From Kushneria aurantia DSM 21353 (GTDB taxonomy: Bacteria > Pseudomonadota > Gammaproteobacteria > Pseudomonadales > Halomonadaceae), in contig NZ_KB907867.1 of NCBI RefSeq assembly GCF_000382245.1, positions 121,502-185,501 on the forward strand: a DNA stretch of 64,000 nucleotides, in the 5' to 3' direction. Positions 57,301 through 64,000 of this stretch are shown one piece after another. A program made the position numbers and the translations under genes. The notes below the pieces were generated by a model. That model did not search any database. It was not told where the DNA came from and saw nothing but the letters and a program-made list of their open reading frames with translations. How positions within the stretch are numbered: position 1 is the first letter of the stretch; each line of letters starts with the position of its first letter.

Positions 57301-58863
57301 TTCGGGCGTTTTCTCGAGCTGGGCAAGCGCGACTTCTACGACAACACCCACATCGGCCTGCGCCCTTTCCGCAACAACCTGAGCTACTTCGGCATCGACT
57401 CCGACCAGCTGATGAAGCTCAACCCGGCGCTGACGCAGACCCTGTTCACCGACATGATGGCGCTTTTCGAACAGGGCGAACTGACACCGCTGCCGTGGAC
57501 CGCCTTCCCCGCCGAACGGGTCGTGGACGCCTTCCGCTACATGCAGCAGGCACGCCAGATCGGCAAGATCGTGGTGACCTATCCGCGCCCGCCCCAACCC
57601 GCGACGCCGCCCGCTCGGCAGCTAGCACCGCTGCAGCTGGACAGCCGCGCTGCCTGGCTGGTGACCGGCGGCCTGAGCGGACTGGGGCTGGCCACCGCCC
57701 GCTGGCTCGCCTCGCGCGGTGCCCGGCGGCTTGTGCTTGTCGGCCGCAGCGGTGCCAGCCGTGACGAAGCTCGCGAAGGCGTGGCCGCGCTGGTCGAAGC
57801 CGGCGTGGATGTCCGGGTCGAGGCCTGCGATATCAGCGACCGCGACGCACTCGGCAAGGTGCTCGCGCGCCAGCGCGCCAGCGGCTTCCCGCTGCGCGGC
57901 GTGTTTCATGCCGCCGCCGTGATCGACGACGGCCTGATTCGCTCACTGGACGATCAGCGCATCGAGCAGGGCATGACCGCCAAGCTGGAGGGCGCGCGCC
58001 ATCTCGATGCCCTCACCGCCGAGGACCCGCTCGACTACTTCGTGCTGTTCTCCTCCGCCACCACGCTGTTCGGCAACCCCGGCCAGGCCAGCTACGTGGC
58101 CGCCAACCACTGGCTCGAGGGGCTGGCCACGGCACGTCGCCAGCGCGGCCAGCCGGCGACCTGTATCGGCTGGGGACCCATCGAGGACGTCGGTTTTCTG
58201 GCGCGCCATACCCAGACCCGCGACAGCCTGACCCAGCGCCTGGGCGGGCGAACGCTGACCGCCGCCGAAGTGATGGGCGTACTGGAGCGCCTGTTGATAT
58301 GCAACGCCGGACAGTACGGCGTCATGGCGCTCGACTGGCCGGCCATTGCCCGCTTTCTGCCCGGTGCCGGCGCACCGCGCTACCTTGACCTGGCGCGTAC
58401 GGCCGACGATGCCGCCGCGGAAGGCGACGATGACGACCTGCGCCAGCGTCTGATTACTCTGCCCGAAGCGGAACAGCGCGAGCTGTTGCTGGAAGTACTG
58501 CGCCATGAACTGGCCGGTATACTGATGCTGGAAGCCGGCAGCGTGGATATCGAACGCCCGGTCAGCGACATGGGCTTCGACTCGCTGATGGGCGTTGAAC
58601 TGGTGACCGCGCTGGAGAGCCGGCTCGGCATTCAGGTACCGGTAATGGTGCTCAACGATACCGCCACCCTGACCGGGCTGGCCGACTATCTGCTGGCGCG
58701 GCTGGGCGAAGAGGACGATATAAGCGAAGCCGATCAGCAGGCGCAGGCACTGGCGACGCTGGCCTCGCGACACGGCGTGGATGAAGAGATCAACGCCACC
58801 GACGCCGACACCACCGAACAGACGCCTGCAAACGCTCGACACGGCGAGGAGGGCACGCCTTGA
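51376..58863 (+). CDS. Highly reducing type I polyketide synthase (RkpA-like)
   Basis: This 2495-residue single-module synthase has KS (about 1-425; Cys173 in DTACSSAM, His308 in EAHGTGT, His346 in KSNLGH) and AT (about 530-825; Ser622 in GHSVGE, YAFH motif suggesting malonyl-CoA). DH follows (about 895-1180; His931, Asp1096). A methyltransferase-like region without a clear SAM motif spans about 1190-1700. ER (about 1745-2060; HGAAGGVGLAAIQ), KR (about 2085-2280; TGGLSGLG, SYVAANHW) and ACP (about 2365-2440; Ser2403 in GFDSL) complete it. It has no thioesterase, so the next gene, an oxoamine synthase, probably releases the chain. A saturated acyl chain built by iterative cycles is the expected product. 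Confidence 0.95.
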   Translation: MTRRIAIIGASYRFPGAAGAADFDAALQAERDLVTQVAEDRWDPEVFQHPDRQHPGTSVTFAAGSLGDISGFDAPFFGISPREAAQMDPQQRLLLELSWEAMEDAGIAPETLRGSQCGVYLGVASLDYAYRLSEDLSALDTSSATGNTSSIASNRISYLFDLRGPSLSLDTACSSAMVAFHQACQAIRSGETDMALTGGVSLHLHPFGFIIFSRAGMLSANGRCRAFDADGDGYVRSEGAGIFMLKEYEQARADGDHILAVVAASGSNTDGHKQGLTVPNHEAQRQLMSDTLARAGLSADDIDYLEAHGTGTSVGDPIEVRAIGEALGRQRKAPLPIGSVKSNLGHLETASGVAGIAKALHVIAQRTIPATIGIKTLNPRLESELNGIRVVTAPQPLRQQGRLVVGVNSFGFGGANAHVILESPPAAPEQEAPAHPQESADAAVPLRLTARDPQALRALAGRLADYLERRDTPLPELASSLWYRREHMRYGALLWADDRQQARQQLTALAADSEQGLPVYGERLAAKPPGAVFVYSGNGCQWHCMGRALLESSTLFAEAIDDVDRLFARHGDFSLREELEGSNGDRLAQTEIAQPTLFAVQVGLTRLLEARGIMPAAVAGHSVGEVAAAWASGALTLEQAVRVIYFRSHHQGLTRGQGGMMAAALGEQEARQRLADTRLDRVVLAGVNSAAGVTLAGCTEQLRLLEAELSEARVFARLLPLDYAFHSPMMDPIREGLLRDLAELEPTATATCAMISTVSGEPIAGEKLDAGYWWDNIRQPVRFHGATEHLLEAGHRLFIEIGAHPILRRYLTDTLSEKQRSGLVVETLKRPGDSEPADAQQRSAVEKTIAECWLSGLELPAERWLAAPARHLDLPHYPWQREHYWYRATGNAMGRIDRHVEHPLLGYRLSGHERCWESQLDTQRLPWLADHNVGDSVIFPGAGFAELTLAAALSWREQTLIDIEALEIRSPLLLDAPHGKQVRLNIRTADGAVDIHSRDSASTDDWHLNARARILQQSLGLSLERQAPAIPPRPADFDHDSHLARAAAIGLHYGPAFAAVTRGWVEADDTVIAELDGDATVRNGQTHCLLAPGLLDSAFQLFIPLLAGDSSQHGEPSGSASPLAFVPVRLERLQLRLQDAPPVLARIKLTSRAPHSLCADIELFDAEGRAVAVVQAARFRAVRLRHQAQQPLDYLAHRLVASPRHAPGRMLDSTTLSDTLGNAFRQATGSRYAGEIAPLLDAMTEAFTLEAVNSQSTDAARAGEESRATGLARQLGLLDEHQLEARASLQPAEAGGAEIWRLLLNDYPDAAELILPLGRAGYRLGRPHNEEAQPVGATDAALLQAAPGDSGWQALADALVQQLDALLNELPAGARLRVLEVSRLRPQWLPRLNIGGHAERLEYHLAAMGDEARTSGEAMVESGQRLTLHDADSLPPAGLDVSLVLLSSDLPIERLQTLLASLADQLAPNALILRVGPGEADWQQLALQHCAPGERPATRPQLSRVLSDLHYRDVSSHGLEDAASGIELLTARAPQRPSHAAPGKADAVASSWLLVSDALRNPLADAIATRLEAHGERAVVCMDDAIGTLLAHAPHANRIIDLRGMGERPTLRCQLAAHWLNALDGDAREGELWLLTRGVAATLDSPPSGFSAPAGEVAEDAALWGFGRTLQNEAGQRPVRLLDLPLQQRDDDSLLDALVQELTAPDSETEIVLDSAGQRFVPRIAAHLAPQPPNPRVSARQALTLGFELPGQLRHLQWQPHELAEPAAGELAIDVEATGLNFRDVMYALGMLSDEAVEEGFAGPSLGLEFAGRVAAVGPGVTAYNPGDAVVGFGPASFSTRLIASEHSLAPVPGGISAAAAATLPTTFFTVYYALKHLARLQPGERLLIHGAAGGVGLAAIQIGRWLGAEIYATAGSDEKRDTLRLLGIERIYNSRALTFAEEILAETPDGRGVDVVLNSLAGEAINQNLRVLEPFGRFLELGKRDFYDNTHIGLRPFRNNLSYFGIDSDQLMKLNPALTQTLFTDMMALFEQGELTPLPWTAFPAERVVDAFRYMQQARQIGKIVVTYPRPPQPATPPARQLAPLQLDSRAAWLVTGGLSGLGLATARWLASRGARRLVLVGRSGASRDEAREGVAALVEAGVDVRVEACDISDRDALGKVLARQRASGFPLRGVFHAAAVIDDGLIRSLDDQRIEQGMTAKLEGARHLDALTAEDPLDYFVLFSSATTLFGNPGQASYVAANHWLEGLATARRQRGQPATCIGWGPIEDVGFLARHTQTRDSLTQRLGGRTLTAAEVMGVLERLLICNAGQYGVMALDWPAIARFLPGAGAPRYLDLARTADDAAAEGDDDDLRQRLITLPEAEQRELLLEVLRHELAGILMLEAGSVDIERPVSDMGFDSLMGVELVTALESRLGIQVPVMVLNDTATLTGLADYLLARLGEEDDISEADQQAQALATLASRHGVDEEINATDADTTEQTPANARHGEEGTP
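56573..56617. repeat. Perfect 20-bp inverted repeat inside the PKS gene
   Basis: CGAACCCCAGGGTTAGCGCC and its exact reverse complement flank the loop CGTCA. The repeat lies in coding sequence (codons about 1733-1747, reading PNPRVSARQALTLGF) at the linker before the ER domain. It would form a very strong hairpin in DNA or mRNA. Confidence 0.95.
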
Positions 58864-60152
58864 GCAACAGCCTCAAACAGCGACTACTCGATCGGGCGCG
58901 CAACCGCCGCGACAGTGAAACACCCGCTGCCGGCGCCGAGGCAGCGCCGCGCGTCAGCGAACGCTTCACGCGCTTCGACCTGCAGCCCGGCTACCAGCAG
59001 CTGCAGATGATGCGCAGCAGCGGCGAACGGCTGGGGATCGACGACCCCTTCTTCAGGGTGCATGAAAGCAGCGGTGGCGCCACCACGGTGATCGATGGCC
59101 GTGAATGCATCAACTTTGCCAGCTACAACTATCTGGGGCTGGTACACCACCCGCAGGTGATCCGTGCCGGTATCGAGGCCCTTGAACGCTACGGCAGCTC
59201 GGTATCCGCCAGCCGCCCGGTTTCCGGTGAGCGCCCGATACATCAGGCGCTGGAGAGCGCCATCGCCGAGTGTTACGCCAGCGAAGCGGCGCTCGTTTTT
59301 GTCAGCGGCCACGCCACCAACGTCTCCACCATCGGCTACCTGCTCGGCCCGCGAGACCTGATTCTTCACGACGAGTACATCCACAACAGCACCCTGGTGG
59401 GCGCGCAGCTCTCCGGCGCCCGGCGCATGAGCTTCACCCACAACGACCCGCAGGCGCTCGAAGCGCTGCTCGAACGCCATCGCGGCCAGTTCGAGCGCGT
59501 CCTGATCGTTATCGAGGGGCTCTACAGCATGGATGGCGATGCACCGGCACTGGAACGCTTCGTCGCCCTCAAACAGCGCTACAGCAGCTGGCTGATGGTC
59601 GATGAAGCCCACTCCTTCGGCGTGCTGGGCGAAAGCGGGCGGGGTATCGGCGAAATGAGCGGGGTGGCCACGCAGGACGTGGATATCTGGATGGGCACCC
59701 TCAGCAAATCCCTGGCCGGCTGTGGTGGCTACATCACCGGCTGCCGGGCGCTGGTGGACACGCTGCGCTACTTCGCGCCGGGCTTTCTGTACAGCGTGGG
59801 CATGCCGGCGCAGGTGGCCGCGCCCTCGCTGGCGGCGCTACAGATCATGCGGGCGGAGCCGGAGCGCGTCACGCGGCTGCATCATATCTCGCGCTACTTC
59901 GCCGAGCGCGCCCGTGCCAAGGGGTGGAATACCGGCGACAGCATCGGTGCCGCCATCGTGCCGGTCATTGTGGGCAGCTCGGCCAAGGCGGCGCGCGCCT
60001 CTGCACGGCTGCTGGAGGCGGGCATCAACGTACAGCCGATTCTGCACCCCGCTGTGCCGGAGAAAAGTGCGCGGCTGCGGTTTTTCTTCTCCTGCGAGCA
60101 CACCGAAGCGCAGATCGATACAACCCTGGAGGCGTTGGACAGAGTGCTGTGA
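58860..60152 (+). CDS. Alpha-oxoamine synthase (AONS/serine palmitoyltransferase family, RkpG-like)
   Basis: This 430-residue PLP enzyme condenses an acyl thioester with an amino acid, losing CO2, to give an alpha-amino ketone. The PLP lysine is Lys283 (GTLSKSLAGCGGYI); other family motifs are NFASYNYLGL, GSSVSASRPVSGERPIHQAL, VFVSGHATNVSTIG and MVDEAHSFGVLG. The first roughly 70 residues form an extension relative to plain AONS. The start is TTG, with GAGGAGGG upstream, and overlaps the PKS stop. Directly after an ACP-ending PKS with no thioesterase, it probably offloads the polyketide from the carrier, as in fumonisin or sphingoid-base synthesis. The amino acid partner is unknown. Confidence 0.93.
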   Translation: MSNSLKQRLLDRARNRRDSETPAAGAEAAPRVSERFTRFDLQPGYQQLQMMRSSGERLGIDDPFFRVHESSGGATTVIDGRECINFASYNYLGLVHHPQVIRAGIEALERYGSSVSASRPVSGERPIHQALESAIAECYASEAALVFVSGHATNVSTIGYLLGPRDLILHDEYIHNSTLVGAQLSGARRMSFTHNDPQALEALLERHRGQFERVLIVIEGLYSMDGDAPALERFVALKQRYSSWLMVDEAHSFGVLGESGRGIGEMSGVATQDVDIWMGTLSKSLAGCGGYITGCRALVDTLRYFAPGFLYSVGMPAQVAAPSLAALQIMRAEPERVTRLHHISRYFAERARAKGWNTGDSIGAAIVPVIVGSSAKAARASARLLEAGINVQPILHPAVPEKSARLRFFFSCEHTEAQIDTTLEALDRVL

Positions 60153-60189
60153 CCGCACGCCGGCAACTTCACGAAAAAAGCGCTTTTGC

Positions 60190-60489
60190 TCAGCCGTTTC
60201 GTTGACGGCGCAACGCGCCGATTGCCGACACCGCTATTGCCACCACCAGGCATCCCGTCAGTGGCACCAGCACATCCAGCACGGAATCCACCGACCAGTG
60301 GTACACCACCCCGTAGTACCAGGCAACGGCGTTGCCGCCACCGCCCCGGTACTCGTGCTGGGCAATCTCGCGGCCCAGAAAAAGCGCCACAACAATGGCG
60401 CCCCCGGCCCAGCGGCCGAAGAAGGGCCACATTACAAGCTGAATACCGATACCGATAATCAGGTGCTCCAGATGGGAGCCGTTGAACAT
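60190..60489 (-). CDS. Small membrane protein downstream of rmlD
   Basis: I do not recognise this 99-residue protein. It has two or three hydrophobic helices (HLIIGIGIQLVMWPFF; GGAIVVALFLGREIAQ; VDSVLDVLVPLTGCLVVAIA) and a conserved-looking central REIAQHEYRGGGGNAVAWYY. It is the last gene of the rml operon, 34 bases after rmlD. A TTG at 60498 has a better ribosome site (GAGG) and is an alternative start. A role in polysaccharide or lipid handling is possible from position only. Confidence 0.7.
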   Translation of the reverse strand: MFNGSHLEHLIIGIGIQLVMWPFFGRWAGGAIVVALFLGREIAQHEYRGGGGNAVAWYYGVVYHWSVDSVLDVLVPLTGCLVVAIAVSAIGALRRQRNG

Positions 60490-60523
60490 CTGAAGCAACG
60501 CCGCTTTCCTCGTTGAAGGCACC

Positions 60524-61444
60524 TCAGGAAGCGATCGAGCGCAGACACTGGCGCAGCGCATCGCGCCAGTGCGGCATGCGAAGTTCGAAACGCTGCTCCA
60601 GCGGCGCGATATCCAGCCGCGAATTGGCCGGACGCGGCGCCGGCTGCGGGTATTCGCTGGAAGGAATCGCGACCACCTGCGGCACCTCGTCGGCGCCCAT
60701 GATCCCGAGCGCCACCGCTTCCTCGAAAATCGCTACCGCAAAGCCGTGCCAGCTTACCGCGCCGGCGGCAGTCAGGTGCCAGCTACCGGCGCGGTCGTCG
60801 GCCCAGCCGCTGCGGCGCCAGTCGTGCAGTGCCAGCGCCGTGGTGTCGGCGATGGTGGCCGCCCAGGTAGGCGCACCGATCTGGTCATCGATCACCTTCA
60901 GCTGATCGCGCTCGCGCCCGACCCGCAGCATGGTGCGCACGAAGTTGTGGCCATGGGCGGCGTATACCCAGCTGGTGCGCAGCACCATCGCTTTGGCAGC
61001 GGCGGCGGCGATCGCCCGCTCACCCTCCAGCTTGGTACGGCCATACACCGAGCGCGGCGCCAGCGGCGCGTCGATGCCGTGCGGCGTCTCGCCGCTGCCC
61101 TCGAACACGTAATCGGTCGAGTAGTGCACCAGTGCGGCGCCGCTTTCGGCACAGGCGCCGGCCAGCTCCGCCACCGCGCCGGCGTTGAGGCGGTGCGCCC
61201 GGTCGGGCTCCTCTTCGGCGCGGTCCACCGCCGTCCAGGCGGCGGCATTGACCACCACCTTCGGCTTCAGCCGGTGCACCGTCTCGGCCACTGCCCCGGG
61301 GTGTGCCAGGTCGCACTCGGCGCGGCCCAGCGCGCGGCCGTGGCCGAAGGGCTGCAGTGCCCGGCTCAGCTCGCGCCCCACCTGGCCGTTGGCGCCCAGA
61401 ATCAGATAGTCGAGAGGTTCACCGGTTTCCATGCCATTGCTCAT
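60524..61444 (-). CDS. rmlD: dTDP-4-dehydrorhamnose reductase
   Basis: RmlD makes dTDP-L-rhamnose by NAD(P)H reduction of dTDP-4-keto-L-rhamnose, the last step of the pathway. The 306-residue protein has the nucleotide-binding ILGANGQVGRELSRAL near residue 15, the NAAAWTAVDRAEEE motif and a catalytic YGRTK (Tyr/Lys pair). Thr and Asp in YSTDYVFEG are also typical. It overlaps the rmlC stop by 4 bases. dTDP-rhamnose would serve capsule or lipopolysaccharide assembly. Confidence 0.95.
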   Translation of the reverse strand: MSNGMETGEPLDYLILGANGQVGRELSRALQPFGHGRALGRAECDLAHPGAVAETVHRLKPKVVVNAAAWTAVDRAEEEPDRAHRLNAGAVAELAGACAESGAALVHYSTDYVFEGSGETPHGIDAPLAPRSVYGRTKLEGERAIAAAAAKAMVLRTSWVYAAHGHNFVRTMLRVGRERDQLKVIDDQIGAPTWAATIADTTALALHDWRRSGWADDRAGSWHLTAAGAVSWHGFAVAIFEEAVALGIMGADEVPQVVAIPSSEYPQPAPRPANSRLDIAPLEQRFELRMPHWRDALRQCLRSIAS

Positions 61445-61992
61445 TCGAATACCTCGGCATCGGCCAGCAGCGGTGCGGCGCGATCCTTGTCGGAAAGGGC
61501 CATCTCAGCGGCCTGCGCCTCGGGCCATACAATGCCGATCTGCGGGTCGTCAAAGCGAATCGAGCGCTCCGAGGCGGGATGATAGAAATCGGTCGCCTTG
61601 TAGAGAAAATCGGCCTGCTCGGAGAGCACCAGAAAGGCGTGGCCGAAGCCTTCCGGTACCCACAGCTGGCGGTGGTTGTCGCCGCTAAGCTCGACTCCGG
61701 TCCACTGCCCGAAACGGGGCGAGGCGCGGCGCAGATCGACCGCCACGTCGAACACCCGGCCGTGGGTCACCCGCACCAGCTTGCCCTGGGTCTGTTCCAG
61801 CTGGTAGTGAATGCCGCGCAGCACGCCACCGCGCGAGCGCGAGTGGTTGTCCTGCACGAACTCGCGCCGACAGCCGGTGGCCGCCTCGAAGGCGCGGCGG
61901 TTGAAGCTCTCCATGAAAAAGCCGCGCTCGTCGCCGAACACCTTCGGCGCCAGAATCACGACTTCCGGCAGTTCGGTCTCGATAGCCTGCAT
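61441..61992 (-). CDS. rmlC: dTDP-4-dehydrorhamnose 3,5-epimerase
   Basis: RmlC epimerises dTDP-4-keto-6-deoxyglucose at C3 and C5. The 183-residue cupin enzyme shows DERGFFMESFN, FVQDNHSRSRGGVLRGIHYQ (with the catalytic His in RGIHYQ) and PEGFGHAFLVLSE. The frame is open far upstream in the rmlA gene; the ATG at 61992 gives the family length and lies one base after the rmlA stop. Confidence 0.95.
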   Translation of the reverse strand: MQAIETELPEVVILAPKVFGDERGFFMESFNRRAFEAATGCRREFVQDNHSRSRGGVLRGIHYQLEQTQGKLVRVTHGRVFDVAVDLRRASPRFGQWTGVELSGDNHRQLWVPEGFGHAFLVLSEQADFLYKATDFYHPASERSIRFDDPQIGIVWPEAQAAEMALSDKDRAAPLLADAEVFE

Positions 61993-61993
61993 A

Positions 61994-62875
61994 TCAGCGT
62001 CGCTCCGCCTTGACGGTTTGTTGCAGATACCGGCCGTAGCCGCTCTTGGCCAGCGGCGCGGCGAGCGCCAGCAGCGCCTCGGTATCGATCCAGCCCCGGC
62101 GCCAGGCGATCTCTTCCGGGCAGCAGAGCTTGAGCCCCTGGCGATGTTCGAGGGTGGCGACGAAGTGCGAGGCCTCCAGCAGCGAATCGTGGGTGCCGGT
62201 ATCCAGCCAGGCAAAGCCGCGCCCCATCATCTCGACCTGCAGATCGCCGCGCGCCATATAGAGCCGGTTGATGTCGGTGATCTCCAGCTCGCCGCGGTCG
62301 GAGGGTTCGAGATTTTTCGCCATCTCGACCACGTCGCTGTCGTAGAAGTAGAGCCCGGTGACCGCATAGGACGATTTCGGCACCGCCGGTTTCTCTTCCA
62401 GCGACGTAGCGCGGCCGTTCTCATCGAAATCGACCACGCCGTAGCGCTCCGGATCGTTAACATGATAGGCGAACACGCTGGCACCGCTTTCCTGCGCCAT
62501 GGCGCGCTCCAGCAGCGGCTGGAAGTCGTGGCCGTAAAAAACGTTGTCGCCCAGCACCAGGCAGCTCGGCGCGCCGGCGAGGAAATCCTCGGCAATAATG
62601 AACGCCTGCGCCAGACCATCAGGCGAGGGCTGCACGGCGTACTCGATGCGAATGCCCCACTGGCGGCCGTCGCCCAGCAGCTCCTCGAAGCGCGGCGTGT
62701 CGCGGGGGGTGGAGATAATCAGAATCTCGTCAATGCCCGCCAGCATCAGGGTGGAGAGCGGATAGTAGATCATCGGCTTGTCATACACCGGCAGCAGCTG
62801 CTTGGAGGTTGCCAGGGTTACCGGATGCAGCCGGGTGCCGGAGCCGCCGGCCAGAATAATGCCTTTTCGTTTCAT
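61994..62875 (-). CDS. rmlA: Glucose-1-phosphate thymidylyltransferase
   Basis: RmlA joins glucose-1-phosphate and dTTP to dTDP-glucose, the first step of the pathway. The 293-residue protein has the nucleotidyltransferase signature [13 protein letters not shown] with [20 protein letters not shown], and later [13 protein letters not shown] and [20 protein letters not shown]. The ATG at 62875 gives the family start ([11 protein letters not shown]); the frame is open to 62959. It lies 35 bases after rmlB. Confidence 0.96.
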   Translation of the reverse strand: MKRKGIILAGGSGTRLHPVTLATSKQLLPVYDKPMIYYPLSTLMLAGIDEILIISTPRDTPRFEELLGDGRQWGIRIEYAVQPSPDGLAQAFIIAEDFLAGAPSCLVLGDNVFYGHDFQPLLERAMAQESGASVFAYHVNDPERYGVVDFDENGRATSLEEKPAVPKSSYAVTGLYFYDSDVVEMAKNLEPSDRGELEITDINRLYMARGDLQVEMMGRGFAWLDTGTHDSLLEASHFVATLEHRQGLKLCCPEEIAWRRGWIDTEALLALAAPLAKSGYGRYLQQTVKAERR

Positions 62876-62910
62876 ATCGGAAGATCCGTCCTTTTGGATG
62901 CCTGCTGCCC

Positions 62911-63999
62911 TTATGGTGTACCGCTGCCCGGCGGCGCCCCATATTGGCGCTCGGTCCATTCGCGGTAGGCGCCGCTGGTCACACCGGCAATCCAGTCGTC
63001 GTTGTTTAGATACCAGGCAACCGTTTTGCGCAGGCCGGAGTCGAAGGACTCCTGCGGGCGCCAGCCCAGCTCACGCTCGATCTTTTCCGCGTCGATGGCG
63101 TAGCGTCTGTCATGGCCGGGCCGGTCGGTGACGTAGGTGATCAGGTCAGCGTAGCGCGCCACGCCCTCGGGGTGAGTGGGCGCCAACTCCTCCAGCAGCG
63201 CGCAGATGCGCTCGACCACCTCGAGATTACGGTGCTCGTTGTGGCCGCCGATGTTATAGGTCTCCCCCACCTCGCCGGCTTCCAGCACGCGCACCAGCGC
63301 CCGGGCATGGTCCTCCACATAGAGCCAGTCGCGCACCTGGCCACCGTCGCCATATACCGGCAATGGCCGGCCGGCGCGGGCGTTGAGGATGATCAGCGGG
63401 ATCAGCTTTTCGGGGAAATGGAAGGGGCCGTAATTATTGGAGCAGTTGGTGACCAGCACCGGCAGCCCATAGGTGCGGTGCCAGGCGCGCACCAGGTGGT
63501 CGGAGCCCGCCTTGCTGGCCGAATAGGGCGAGCTGGGCGCATAGGGGGTCTCTTCGGTGAAAAGCCCCTCGGGGCCGTCGAGATCGCCGTAGACCTCATC
63601 GGTGGACACATGATGGAAGCGAAACGCCGCGCGGCGCGCGGCGGGCAGCGCCTCGAAGTAGCGCCGCGCCGCCTCCAGCAGCACGCCGGTGCCGACCAGG
63701 TTGGTATGAATGAAATCGGCGGGGCCGTGAATCGAGCGGTCCACGTGGCTCTCCGCGGCCAGATGCATGACCGCATCGGGCCGATGGCGCTCGAAAGTCG
63801 CATTGAGGCCATCGGCATCGGCGATATCGAGCCGCTCGAAGGCGTAGCGCGGGCTCTCGGCCGACTGACCCAATGAGGCCAGGTTGCCGGCGTAGGTCAG
63901 CTTGTCGACGTTGACCACGCTGTGTTCGGTCTCATTGATCAGATAGCGAATGACCGCCGAACCGATAAAGCCGGCACCGCCGGTTACAAGAATTTTCAT
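62911..63999 (-). CDS. rmlB: dTDP-glucose 4,6-dehydratase
   Basis: RmlB dehydrates dTDP-glucose to dTDP-4-keto-6-deoxyglucose. The 362-residue SDR enzyme starts [20 protein letters not shown], has the catalytic [15 protein letters not shown] motif ([12 protein letters not shown]), YSASK (Tyr/Lys) and [15 protein letters not shown]. It is complete: the ATG sits one base from the window edge, so the upstream promoter is not visible. It heads the order rmlB-rmlA-rmlC-rmlD, which converges on the capsule operon. Confidence 0.96.
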   Translation of the reverse strand: MKILVTGGAGFIGSAVIRYLINETEHSVVNVDKLTYAGNLASLGQSAESPRYAFERLDIADADGLNATFERHRPDAVMHLAAESHVDRSIHGPADFIHTNLVGTGVLLEAARRYFEALPAARRAAFRFHHVSTDEVYGDLDGPEGLFTEETPYAPSSPYSASKAGSDHLVRAWHRTYGLPVLVTNCSNNYGPFHFPEKLIPLIILNARAGRPLPVYGDGGQVRDWLYVEDHARALVRVLEAGEVGETYNIGGHNEHRNLEVVERICALLEELAPTHPEGVARYADLITYVTDRPGHDRRYAIDAEKIERELGWRPQESFDSGLRKTVAWYLNNDDWIAGVTSGAYREWTERQYGAPPGSGTP

Positions 64000-64000
64000 C

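Noticed and set aside
60174..60188. AAAAGCGCTTTT palindrome between the capsule and rml operons
   Set aside because: Too short and loop-free for a hairpin terminator, although the place between convergent operons would suit one.

Overview
The window is a gene-dense, mostly high-GC bacterial chromosome segment. Reductive pyrimidine degradation, TRAP transport, a Fur-regulated TonB receptor, a KpsC/KpsS capsule system and dTDP-rhamnose genes together suggest a gammaproteobacterium, most likely a Halomonadaceae-like (Halomonas/Salinicola/Kushneria) organism. That placement is inference from gene content and codon style; no rRNA or tRNA gene was seen to confirm it.

Layout. (1) 0-5.6 kb: a four-gene reductive pyrimidine catabolism operon (beta-ureidopropionase, dihydropyrimidinase, PreT, PreA) behind a RutR/TetR-like palindromic operator. 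(2) 5.8-9.9 kb: a degenerate chromosomal integron. Seven attC-like sites separate small leftward cassettes (BrnTA toxin-antitoxin, HigA with a frameshifted HigB, a GNAT acetyltransferase, a NIPSNAP protein, a membrane protein and unknown proteins). A rightward, frameshifted integrase (intI) remnant stands at the proper end. (3) 10.0-10.6 kb: a RutR-like TetR regulator, the likely controller of the first operon. (4) 10.9-17.5 kb: a complete Wadjet (JetABCD) anti-plasmid system. (5) 17.5-22.2 kb: a DMT exporter, a LysR regulator, an amidase and a hydantoinase/carbamoylase-family hydrolase. (6) 22.4-26.2 kb: a visibly AT-richer island with a cupin-type XRE regulator, a sodium:solute symporter and a PuuB-like amine oxidase. 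(7) 26.3-30.3 kb: a LysR regulator, MmsA and an omega-aminotransferase, which can consume the beta-alanine or 3-aminoisobutyrate made by region 1. (8) 30.4-42.9 kb: a UbiH-family hydroxylase, an Lrp regulator, a gamma-glutamyltransferase with a TRAP transporter, an M20 amidohydrolase, a PAS-GGDEF-EAL protein and a YccS-family membrane protein. (9) 43.0-45.6 kb: a siderophore receptor with a Fur box and a broken M15 dipeptidase-like gene. (10) 45.7-60.2 kb: a tightly overlapping capsule operon: KpsC, KpsS, SDR, LtaS-like phosphoglycerol transferase, a 2495-aa type I polyketide synthase and an alpha-oxoamine synthase. (11) 60.2-64.0 kb: the convergent rmlBACD dTDP-rhamnose operon plus a small membrane protein.

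The most interesting system is region 10. Its gene set resembles the Rkp-1 region of Sinorhizobium and suggests that a dedicated polyketide-derived amino-lipid is built as, or for, the lipid anchor of a Kdo-linked capsule, with a phosphoglycerol-transferase-like enzyme in the same operon. The second is the dying integron, whose cassettes, attC sites and integrase fossil can all still be read.
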